Positions 1 to 5,439 of a DNA stretch of 8,151 nt are shown here, piece after piece; the stretch's first letter is position 1; every line of letters begins with the position of its first letter. Both the position numbers and the translations under genes were made by a program. Source of the DNA: Cyclobacteriaceae bacterium (GTDB lineage: Bacteria; Bacteroidota; Bacteroidia; Cytophagales; Cyclobacteriaceae); assembly GCA_028279155.1 (NCBI GenBank), contig JANQST010000284.1, positions 1-8,151 on the forward strand, given 5' to 3'. The notes below the pieces were generated by a model. That model was not told the DNA's origin. It saw nothing but the letters and a program-made list of their open reading frames with translations, and did no database searches.

Positions 1-1070
1 ACATGAACATGAGCTACGATCCAATCCGTGAAGTGCGCAATTGCATTCACACTTTTCAAGGACATCATCGGTCCTTCAAATGTGGCCATACCATAGCAGG
101 TCACAGCTACTACGAGGAATTTGAGGATTGCACTTTCTCTCACTTTATCCCAGGCTCCTCTTAAGGTCAGGAGTCCGTTCAGCATTCCACCCCAGGAAGG
201 AGCGATCAGCATCACAGAAAATACCACACCAAGTGACTGTGCCCAATCCGGTAATGCATTGTAGAGTAAGTGGTGTGGACCAGCCCAGATGTAAATGAAA
301 ATCAATGCCCAAAAGTGAACGATTGACAATCTGTATGAATAGATTGGTCGACCCGAAACTTTAGGTATGAAGTAGTACATCAGTCCCAGGTAGGGCGTGG
401 TGAGGAAGAATGCTACTGCATTATGACCATACCACCACTGGACCAACGCATCCTGTACTCCAGCGTACCATGAATAACTTTTCATGAAATCGATCGGAAG
501 TTCAAATGAGTTGACGATGTGAAGCATTGCTACGGTAACGAATGTTGCGATGTAAAACCAAATGGCTACATACAAATGACGCTCTCTTCGTTTGATGATC
601 GTCATGAACATATTGATCCCAAACACTACCCAGATAAGTGCGATAGCAATATCAATTGGCCATTCGAGTTCTGCATATTCTTTTCCCGTTGTTAGTCCTA
701 AGGGTAGTGAAATTGCTGCTGCCAGTATGATAAGTTGCCAGCCCCAAAAATGGATTTTGCTCAGCATATCACTAAACATCCGTGCTTTACACAAGCGCTG
801 AAGTGAATAGTATACACCGGCAAAAATTCCGTTACCCACAAATGCAAAAATCACTGCATTGGTATGCAGGGGTCTTACACGTCCAAATGTGGTATACTGT
901 AGTCCGAAGTTGGCTTCTGGCCATACAAACTGAAAGGCCACCAATAGACCAACGGACATTCCTACGATACCAAAAATGGTAGTTGCTATTAGGAAATTTC
1001 GAACGATTGTGTTGTCGTAGTAAAAAGTATCCTGACCGGTACTTAATTCTCTTTCGTTGTTATCTGACAT
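1..1070 (-). CDS. ccoN: cbb3-type cytochrome c oxidase subunit I, CcoN (3' end outside window)
   Basis: Catalytic haem-copper subunit of the high-affinity cbb3 oxidase in the cytoplasmic membrane; it reduces oxygen to water and pumps protons. The first 356 codons are present and the frame runs off the left edge. Visible ligands: H69 in RPLHTNAV (low-spin haem b), H216 in WWYGHNAV and H266/H267 in AGPHHL (CuB), Y260 (the tyrosine cross-linked to a CuB histidine in CcoN), and H354/H356 in AHVHV (haem b3 and haem b). Their spacings (50, 6 and 88 residues) equal those I recall for Pseudomonas stutzeri CcoN, so the protein looks active. The ATG at 1070 lies inside the end of ccoS (28-nt overlap); no other in-frame ATG precedes the conserved TIVRNF region. 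It is co-transcribed with, and probably translationally coupled to, ccoS. The rest of the oxidase operon should lie to the left. In Bacteroidota ccoN is sometimes fused to ccoO, which cannot be judged here. Confidence 0.97.
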   Translation of the reverse strand, partial: MSDNNERELSTGQDTFYYDNTIVRNFLIATTIFGIVGMSVGLLVAFQFVWPEANFGLQYTTFGRVRPLHTNAVIFAFVGNGIFAGVYYSLQRLCKARMFSDMLSKIHFWGWQLIILAAAISLPLGLTTGKEYAELEWPIDIAIALIWVVFGINMFMTIIKRRERHLYVAIWFYIATFVTVAMLHIVNSFELPIDFMKSYSWYAGVQDALVQWWYGHNAVAFFLTTPYLGLMYYFIPKVSGRPIYSYRLSIVHFWALIFIYIWAGPHHLLYNALPDWAQSLGVVFSVMLIAPSWGGMLNGLLTLRGAWDKVRESAILKFLVVAVTCYGMATFEGPMMSLKSVNAIAHFTDWIVAHVH

Positions 1071-1282
1071 GGATCGTTAGGTTTTGTAATTGTGTTTCTA
1101 TTTTCCTCTGAAAGTGATTCGTTTTTCACGATTTCGGCTGGAGTGCCGTCTTCAAAAAGCATTCTGATTGATGGTGTATAATCATCCTCAAACTGACCTG
1201 AATTGGAGGCCCATAAGAAGGCTATCAGAAATCCGCCCGCTAGTATCAGGCTGCACGCTATAAGGATGAATATGACACTCAT
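1043..1282 (-). CDS. ccoS: cbb3-type cytochrome oxidase assembly protein CcoS
   Basis: Small membrane protein needed for cofactor insertion into cbb3 oxidase (FixS in rhizobia). The protein has 79 residues: one N-terminal transmembrane helix (about residues 3-24), then the family signature WASNSGQFEDD (25-35) and an MLFED motif (41-45). The core matches CcoS closely. The polar tail after residue 50 is longer than in many CcoS proteins and its coding DNA overlaps the ccoN start by 28 nt. It is the first gene of the leftward ccoS-ccoN operon. In many Bacteroidota ccoI lies directly upstream of ccoS; here they are separated by two opposite-strand genes and ccoS has its own leader with Crp/Fnr-type sites at 1327-1360. 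The overlapping 63-residue frame at 1188-1379 is a shadow. Confidence 0.93.
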   Translation of the reverse strand: MSVIFILIACSLILAGGFLIAFLWASNSGQFEDDYTPSIRMLFEDGTPAEIVKNESLSEENRNTITKPNDPCQITTKEN

Positions 1283-1295
1283 GATCTCGTGGAGA

Positions 1296-1360
1296 CAAGA
1301 TTAGCTGAGTGTCCAAGTTTGTATGATGAGCGCCGTTAGGGAAGGATATGACTTTTGTCA
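1296..1360 (-). promoter_or_regulatory. Predicted ccoS-ccoN promoter with two Crp/Fnr-type sites 22 bp apart
   Basis: Seen directly: a perfect inverted repeat TGAC-TTTT-GTCA at 1349-1360, and exactly 22 bp nearer the gene a 5-of-6 copy of the core, TGA-GCGCCG-TTA, at 1327-1338. On the minus strand TAATCTTG (1303 to 1296) matches five of six bases of the Bacteroidota -7 element TAnnTTTG; its centre is 33 bp from the centre of the proximal site. By Crp/Fnr precedent this puts the sites near -41.5 and -63.5. The transcript leader would be only about 9 nt before the ccoS ATG, which is short, so the start point is the weak part of the prediction. Confidence 0.6.
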
Positions 1361-1422
1361 GTTTTAGACTTTGAAACAAGTTCAGGATGACTTATGAAGA
1401 AGGAAGAACCAACTACTCAGAA

Positions 1423-1441
1423 GCATGACCTAACGTCATGC
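1423..1441. repeat. 7-bp perfect inverted repeat, GCATGAC-N5-GTCATGC
   Basis: Arms at 1423-1429 and 1435-1441 with spacer CTAAC, in the divergent ccoS/membrane-protein intergenic region. It contains TGAC and GTCA half-sites like the Crp/Fnr-type sites elsewhere in the window, but spaced 5 instead of 4. The 7-mer GTCATGC recurs at 5349-5355 in the perfect site upstream of the usp gene. The left TGA begins exactly 44 bp (two 22-bp steps) upstream of the site at 1470. It could be an operator for a related dimer or an imperfect extra regulator site. Confidence 0.4.
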
Positions 1442-1469
1442 CACATCTTCCAGAAATCATACCAATTGA

Positions 1470-1512
1470 TGATACTCCTCATTTCTTAAGCATTTAACTA
1501 CATATAGCTTTA
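1470..1512 (+). promoter_or_regulatory. Predicted promoter of the membrane protein gene with one Crp/Fnr-type site
   Basis: TGA-TACTCC-TCA at 1470-1481 is an exact copy of the TGA-N6-TCA core. TAGCTTTA at 1505-1512 matches five of six bases of TAnnTTTG, and the two centres are 33 bp apart, the same distance as at ccoS, usp and hsp20. Transcription would start near 1517, about 14 nt before the ATG at 1531. The arms outside the core are not symmetric, so affinity may be lower than at the perfect sites. Confidence 0.5.
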
Positions 1513-1530
1513 TTCAAAACAACAAAGCAT

Positions 1531-1914
1531 ATGGAAACTTCAATATTAATAGCAAGAGTATTAACGGTTATATACCTTTCAGTAGGAGTTGGGTTGTTGA
1601 TCCATCCTTCGTACTACAGAGATGCATTTCAGAAATTACTAGATAACCCCACCTATCTTTTTCTGGGTGGTTGGGTAGCAGCATCCGTTGGTGTCGTTTT
1701 GGTTCAGTTTCACAATGTATGGGTAAATGACTGGCGTCTATTGGTTACGATTGTTTCGTGGGTTGCTCTTATCAAAGGAATTCTACTATTGGCATTTCCT
1801 CCATTTATAAGAGCTTTCGAAACATGGTTCAGGCCGAAAGCACTCAGGAATTACATCATGCCTATGATGTTTATCCTGGGGTTCATCTTTGGGTGGTTTG
1901 GCTACTTTGCTTAG
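1531..1914 (+). CDS. Small four-helix integral membrane protein, function unknown
   Basis: 127 residues with four predicted membrane helices at about 5-24, 41-60, 70-90 and 108-126, no signal peptide and no cofactor motif. The most distinctive part is HNVWVNDWR at 61-69 between helices 2 and 3, followed by SW (76-77) and LIKG (80-83). I recognise this pattern from uncharacterised small membrane proteins but cannot name a function. The size resembles DoxX-like four-helix proteins, but I see no firm DoxX motif. It is transcribed away from ccoS, has its own predicted low-oxygen-type promoter, and precedes hsp20 by 115 bp. Its position between ccoI and ccoS suggests a role linked to respiration or membrane stress; this is inference only. 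The ATG at 1531 begins just before the first helix and has no clear ribosome binding site. Confidence 0.85.
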   Translation: METSILIARVLTVIYLSVGVGLLIHPSYYRDAFQKLLDNPTYLFLGGWVAASVGVVLVQFHNVWVNDWRLLVTIVSWVALIKGILLLAFPPFIRAFETWFRPKALRNYIMPMMFILGFIFGWFGYFA

Positions 1915-1925
1915 AAGGTAGCTTT

Positions 1926-1990
1926 TGATCAAGATCATTTTTTCAACTGTCCGATATCATTCCAGGCAGAATGGTTATGTCAGACCTTTG
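1926..1990 (+). promoter_or_regulatory. Predicted hsp20 promoter with an FNR/FixK-like box and a second site 22 bp on
   Basis: TTGAT-CAAG-ATCAT at 1925-1938 matches nine of ten bases of the FNR/FixK consensus TTGAT-N4-ATCAA. Exactly 22 bp downstream, TGT-CCGATA-TCA at 1948-1959 matches the core at five of six bases. GACCTTTG at 1983-1990 resembles the -7 element TAnnTTTG (five of six), 33 bp centre to centre from the proximal site. A start near 1995 would give a leader of about 35 nt. Caution: the first box is also a short TGATC/GATCA stem followed by six T residues, so it could instead be a weak terminator for the gene upstream. Confidence 0.58.
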
Positions 1991-2029
1991 AATTGTAATT
2001 AAATGTTTAACCTTTAAATAGTAAGAATC

Positions 2030-2446
2030 ATGTCACTTATCAAAAGAGACTTTCCGATGCTCACCAATCTGTCGGATTTTTTTGAAAATGATTGGTTCCC
2101 ATCAGGTCTTAAAGATGAATGGTCACCAGCAATTAATGTTGTGGACAATGAAGGTCAATACGAGATTGAAGTAGCTGCTCCAGGTATGAAAAAGGATGAT
2201 TTCAATGTGACGTTGGAAAATGGCATTCTGACAATAAATGGAAAATCAGAGAAAGAGGAAGAGGAGAAAAAGAAGAACTATACCCGAAAGGAGTTTAGCT
2301 CCAGGTCATTCATGAAATCTTTCACATTGCCAGACAATATTGATGAAGAAGGGTTAACGGCGAAATATGATGATGGAATTCTGAAACTTGTTTTGGTGAA
2401 ATCAGCAAAGGAACTTCCTCCTAAAAAAGAGGTAGTAATCGACTGA
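2030..2446 (+). CDS. hsp20: Small heat shock protein, Hsp20/alpha-crystallin family
   Basis: ATP-independent cytoplasmic chaperone that holds unfolding proteins for later refolding. The 138-residue length is typical. The alpha-crystallin domain spans about residues 31-125, with AAPGMKKDDFNVTLENG (49-65) near its start and the late-domain GIL motif at 116-118. The acidic/basic stretch KEEEEKKKN (75-83) is the usual charged loop. The C-terminus ends EVVID, containing a V-x-I motif of the type that docks on neighbouring subunits in oligomers. It appears to be a single-gene unit with its own promoter region and a strong terminator just downstream. Convergent ccoI ends 39 bp beyond it. No CIRCE or other heat-shock operator was seen; the upstream sites instead suggest Crp/Fnr-type control. 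Confidence 0.96.
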   Translation: MSLIKRDFPMLTNLSDFFENDWFPSGLKDEWSPAINVVDNEGQYEIEVAAPGMKKDDFNVTLENGILTINGKSEKEEEEKKKNYTRKEFSSRSFMKSFTLPDNIDEEGLTAKYDDGILKLVLVKSAKELPPKKEVVID

Positions 2447-2458
2447 TTTTTTGAGTTG

Positions 2459-2487
2459 GGCTGTCACAAATGTGGCAGCCTTTTTTT
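2459..2487 (+). terminator. Rho-independent terminator of hsp20
   Basis: The arms GGCTGTCAC (2459-2467) and GTGGCAGCC (2472-2480) form a 9-bp stem with one G-T pair around an AAAT loop, followed directly by seven T residues (2481-2487). The T tract overlaps the first two bases of the ccoI stop codon (2486-2488, opposite strand). In the reverse direction the stem is not followed by a T tract, so it should stop hsp20 transcripts but is not an obvious terminator for ccoI. Confidence 0.9.
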
Positions 2488-4861
2488 ATTCCCTACTTAT
2501 ACTTTTCCCCAAACGGCTAACAAAGAAGGTAACGAACCCCACAACTGTAACAGAGCTTATTGGCATTAGTATAGCTGAAACCAGCGGGGTCAAGTGTCCT
2601 GTCATAGCAAATGATAGTCCCACTATGTTATAAAGGAAGGAGATGCCAAAAGCAACAAAGACCACTGTAATCACTTGCCTCGAGAACTTCAGAATTCTTG
2701 GAATCCTGGTAATTCCATCAGCACCCAATATGGCGTCACAGGCAGGAGAAAACTGGTGGATGTCTTCAGAAATAGCAATACCAACATCGGCTTTTTTGAG
2801 TGCTCCAGCATCGTTTAATCCATCACCAACCATTAACTGATGTCCGTCATTTTTTTCTAAAAAGGCTAGTTTGTCAGTAGGCTTTTGGTTGAAGTGGACC
2901 TCATCAAAATAAGATTCTAGCCTGGTTTTTTCTGAGGCATTATCTCCAGAAAGCAATTTGAGTCTAAATGTCTTGCTTAACACTCTTAGCATTTCAAATA
3001 CATTTTTTCTGTACGTAGCATTTATTGCGAAATAGCCTAGATAGTTATCAATGCTTATATAAACCCGAGATTCATTTGGAATACTTTCCGTTTCTATACC
3101 CAGGTATTCAGCAGATCCGATTTTTACCTGTTTTCCTAAAATCTCCGCAATGAATCCTTTACCGGTTTCTTCATAAAACGACGTAATTGGAATTTTTTCA
3201 CAATCAGGAAGGGTATGGTAGACTAATCTACTAAGAGGATGTGAAGAATTGGAAAGTGCTGATTTTAGTAGTTGCAGTTGATCCTCACGTAGCGTTGGTC
3301 CAATAAAGATTGCCTTAGACTCGTTTAGTGTAAGTGTTCCTGTTTTGTCAAAAATTATGGTGTCAACCTTTGCTAAGGACTCAATAACCTCAGCATTTTT
3401 CAAATAAAGTCTATTCTTTCCAAAAACACGCATCGAATGACCATAAGCAAAAGGGAGTGTTAGGGCTAGGGCACATGGACACGCAACAATTAGAACTGCG
3501 GTGATAGCATTCCATGTCAGTGATGGATCATTGTACCACCAGTAAACTCCTGTCCCTATGGCGATGAATATGATAGATAACGTAAAATATTGACTGATTT
3601 TGTCTATCCAGGTTGATAGATTCTTTTCCTTTTTTCTGAAAACATCATTATTCCACAGTTGAGTAAGCTCGCTGTTGTTCACGCTTTTTTCCAGCTGAAT
3701 AACTAGTGCATTTCCTTTTTGCCTTCCGCCTGCAAACACCATTTGTCCAATTTGTTTTTGATCTGGCTTGGACTCTCCTGTTACAAAGCTATAATCAATG
3801 TTACCTTGACCAGAAATGACTTTTCCATCCGCAGGTATCAGCTCGTCATTGTGGACAATAACTACATCTCCTTTTCGAAGATCTTTTAATGGGCGTTGAA
3901 ACTCCTGATCATCAATTAAACATGTAATTGAGACTGGAAAATAAGATGTGTAATCTCTTTCAAAGGATAGAGCCTGATAGGTTTTTCCCTGGTACCATTT
4001 ACCAATCAGAAGAAAGAATACCAATCCCGCCAAAGAGTCCACATAGCCTGCTCCTGTTTGCGTTAAAATTTCAAAAACGCTTCTCCCAAAGAGAGCTGCA
4101 ATTCCCAATGCAATTGGAACATCGATGTTTAAGTTTTTATGCTTAAGTCCCTTCCATGCTTTGATGAAATAGTCATTGCCTGCGTAGAGGAGCACCGGGA
4201 GAGCAAGTACAAGGTTGATCCATCCAAAAAGATGTTTGAAATCATCTGTTAGGAGTCCATTTCGATCGAGGTATTCCGGCATGCTCATCAGCATCGCATT
4301 ACCGAAACAAAAGCCTGCTACCGCTATTTTGATTCCAATATTTGATTTTTTTACGTGTTCCTTGGTTTTGTCAAGGCTTTCCAGTGAGATGTCTGGTGGG
4401 TATCCAAGTTGGGAAAGTAGAATAGCTACTTCTTTAAGAGACCTTTTGGTATGATCAAAAGAGATGGTGACTTCTCTTTTTATAAAGTTTACCTCAGCTC
4501 TTACAATTGCACTATCCAGCTTTGGTAAATGCTCCAAAAGGAAAATGCATGAGCTACAGTGAATGCCAGGTAAAAAAAACTTGATAACAGAAAGTGTTTC
4601 ACTTCTGAACTTGAGCAATTGTTTCTGGATGTCCTCGTTATCAAGGAAGCCATATTTACGTTCTCCTTTTAGTTCGGACCAGGATCGGTTTTCAAGTGAA
4701 GTTTCGCAATAGTATCTATCTAATCCACTGGTTTCGAGAAGTTCATAAACAGCTTTGCAACCGTAGCAACAAAAAAACTCATCCTGGCTCTTAATCGAAT
4801 CATCACAGGGGTCGCCACAATGCGTGCAACTGATATCATTTAGTGTTTCTACGCCAGGCAT
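2486..4861 (-). CDS. ccoI: Copper-translocating P1B-type ATPase CcoI (FixI), cbb3 oxidase assembly
   Basis: Membrane ATPase that exports copper for assembly of the CcoN haem b3-CuB centre. The 791 residues run: a cysteine-rich N-terminal metal-binding region (C12, C15, C19, C31, C32, C35), an HMA-like domain with GIHCSSC (99-105), membrane helices from about 175, the actuator loop TGES (361-364), the ion-pathway motif CPC (461-463), phosphorylation motif DKTGT with D505, the HP dipeptide of the nucleotide domain (541-542), hinge GDGLND (679-684), and two final helices (about 729-782). The added N-terminal Cys-rich zone before the HMA-like domain distinguishes CcoI/FixI from housekeeping CopA. 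All catalytic motifs are intact. The ATG at 4861 is 1 nt after the stop of the universal stress protein gene, so the two are probably co-transcribed and translationally coupled. It is not adjacent to ccoS: two opposite-strand genes lie between. Confidence 0.96.
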   Translation of the reverse strand: MPGVETLNDISCTHCGDPCDDSIKSQDEFFCCYGCKAVYELLETSGLDRYYCETSLENRSWSELKGERKYGFLDNEDIQKQLLKFRSETLSVIKFFLPGIHCSSCIFLLEHLPKLDSAIVRAEVNFIKREVTISFDHTKRSLKEVAILLSQLGYPPDISLESLDKTKEHVKKSNIGIKIAVAGFCFGNAMLMSMPEYLDRNGLLTDDFKHLFGWINLVLALPVLLYAGNDYFIKAWKGLKHKNLNIDVPIALGIAALFGRSVFEILTQTGAGYVDSLAGLVFFLLIGKWYQGKTYQALSFERDYTSYFPVSITCLIDDQEFQRPLKDLRKGDVVIVHNDELIPADGKVISGQGNIDYSFVTGESKPDQKQIGQMVFAGGRQKGNALVIQLEKSVNNSELTQLWNNDVFRKKEKNLSTWIDKISQYFTLSIIFIAIGTGVYWWYNDPSLTWNAITAVLIVACPCALALTLPFAYGHSMRVFGKNRLYLKNAEVIESLAKVDTIIFDKTGTLTLNESKAIFIGPTLREDQLQLLKSALSNSSHPLSRLVYHTLPDCEKIPITSFYEETGKGFIAEILGKQVKIGSAEYLGIETESIPNESRVYISIDNYLGYFAINATYRKNVFEMLRVLSKTFRLKLLSGDNASEKTRLESYFDEVHFNQKPTDKLAFLEKNDGHQLMVGDGLNDAGALKKADVGIAISEDIHQFSPACDAILGADGITRIPRILKFSRQVITVVFVAFGISFLYNIVGLSFAMTGHLTPLVSAILMPISSVTVVGFVTFFVSRLGKSISRE

Positions 4862-4862
4862 C

Positions 4863-5288
4863 TCATGTGTACTTGTTAGGAATCACAAGAACGGGAGTAT
4901 CACTTTCTTCTATCAATTTTGCGGTGTGACTTCCTGGTGAATTATCCTCGCCACTGCTATTAACACCAACGATTACCAGGTCAAAAGAATGCTTAGTGAC
5001 AAAATCTAACAACTGTTGTTCAATATTTCCTGGTAGCACGAGGTTATTAATTTTCGTCTTTTCACTCTTGCGAAGGTCTTCACTTAATTTCGTCATATGT
5101 TCTTTTACTTCATCAAGTTTAGGCATAAGATCGTCATGACCACCCTCTTTTGTAAACCTTGAAGCAACAGGGTAGATGTGTAAAATGGAAATTTCACACT
5201 TGTATTGGTCGCTGAGACTTAATCCAACTTCCACGGCCTTCCATGCAGCAGGCGAGAAATCTGTAGGTATGAGTATATGTGTAAACAA
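4863..5288 (-). CDS. Universal stress protein, UspA family, with TTG start
   Basis: Single-domain cytoplasmic Usp fold, 141 residues (usual length about 140-150). The first strand carries ILIPTDFS (5-12) with the conserved D10, and the C-terminal strand is DTPVLVIP (130-137). The nucleotide-binding loop after VIVG (105-108) reads GVNSSGEDNSPGSHT (108-122). It keeps the final G119-S120 but not a clean G-x2-G-x9-G-S/T spacing, so ATP binding is uncertain. The start must be TTG at 5288: the frame is closed by TAG at 5303-5301, and the first strand begins four codons later. It is the first gene of a usp-ccoI unit. Usp proteins are commonly induced by oxygen limitation or stationary phase, which fits the predicted Crp/Fnr-type promoter in front. 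Confidence 0.93.
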   Translation of the reverse strand: MFTHILIPTDFSPAAWKAVEVGLSLSDQYKCEISILHIYPVASRFTKEGGHDDLMPKLDEVKEHMTKLSEDLRKSEKTKINNLVLPGNIEQQLLDFVTKHSFDLVIVGVNSSGEDNSPGSHTAKLIEESDTPVLVIPNKYT

Positions 5289-5309
5289 ATTTCGAGTAGT
5301 CTAACGAGT

Positions 5310-5352
5310 CAAAACTAGAAGAAGCAACAGGACACAAACCTGACATCTGTCA
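5310..5352 (-). promoter_or_regulatory. Predicted usp-ccoI promoter with perfect Crp/Fnr-type palindrome
   Basis: TGAC-ATCT-GTCA at 5341-5352 is a perfect inverted repeat with the 4-base spacing of an FNR box. On the minus strand TAGTTTTG (5317 to 5310) matches TAnnTTTG at all six defined bases, and its centre is 33 bp from the palindrome centre. This is the best promoter match in the window and the reference for the others. Transcription would start near 5305, about 17 nt before the TTG start codon. Confidence 0.7.
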
Positions 5353-5362
5353 TGCTCAAATT

Positions 5363-5406
5363 TGAACTTTATCACATGAAAAGATTTAAAGAGTCATAAT
5401 GCTTTG
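5363..5406 (+). promoter_or_regulatory. Predicted histidine kinase promoter with Crp/Fnr-type site
   Basis: TTGAA-CTTT-ATCAC at 5362-5375 contains the exact core TGA-N6-TCA (5363-5374) and matches eight of ten bases of the FNR/FixK consensus. Its centre is exactly 22 bp from the palindrome serving the divergent usp gene. ATGCTTTG at 5399-5406 keeps only the TTTG half of the -7 element, with centres 34 bp apart. The palindrome TCAAATTTGA (5356-5365) overlaps the left arm. The leader to the ATG at 5440 would be about 29 nt. Confidence 0.45.
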
Positions 5407-5439
5407 CTAGGTTTATCATTTTAAAACAAACCCTCCGAA

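Noticed and set aside
592..982. Plus-strand frames of 69 and 66 codons
   Set aside because: They lie antisense to ccoN, whose ligand residues and membrane segments are intact; the translated products look like nothing known.
1188..1379. Minus-strand frame of 63 codons upstream of ccoS
   Set aside because: It overlaps ccoS in another frame, has no recognisable motif, and its 5' part covers the regulatory leader.
1926..1943. Possible terminator of the membrane protein gene
   Set aside because: The stem is only about 4-5 bp with a 2-4 base loop, too weak to call although followed by six T residues; the match to an FNR box explains the symmetry better.
2451..2840. Plus-strand frames downstream of hsp20 (60 and 65 codons)
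   Set aside because: They are antisense to the ccoI C-terminal helices and hinge motif, and the first starts at the hsp20 terminator.
3928..4454. Plus-strand frames of 72 and 79 codons
   Set aside because: Shadows antisense to the membrane and HMA-like parts of ccoI; no supporting start region or family match.
5356..5365. Palindrome TCAAATTTGA as a separate operator
   Set aside because: A 10-bp AT-rich palindrome is expected by chance and it overlaps the left arm of the kinase site; not reported as its own feature.
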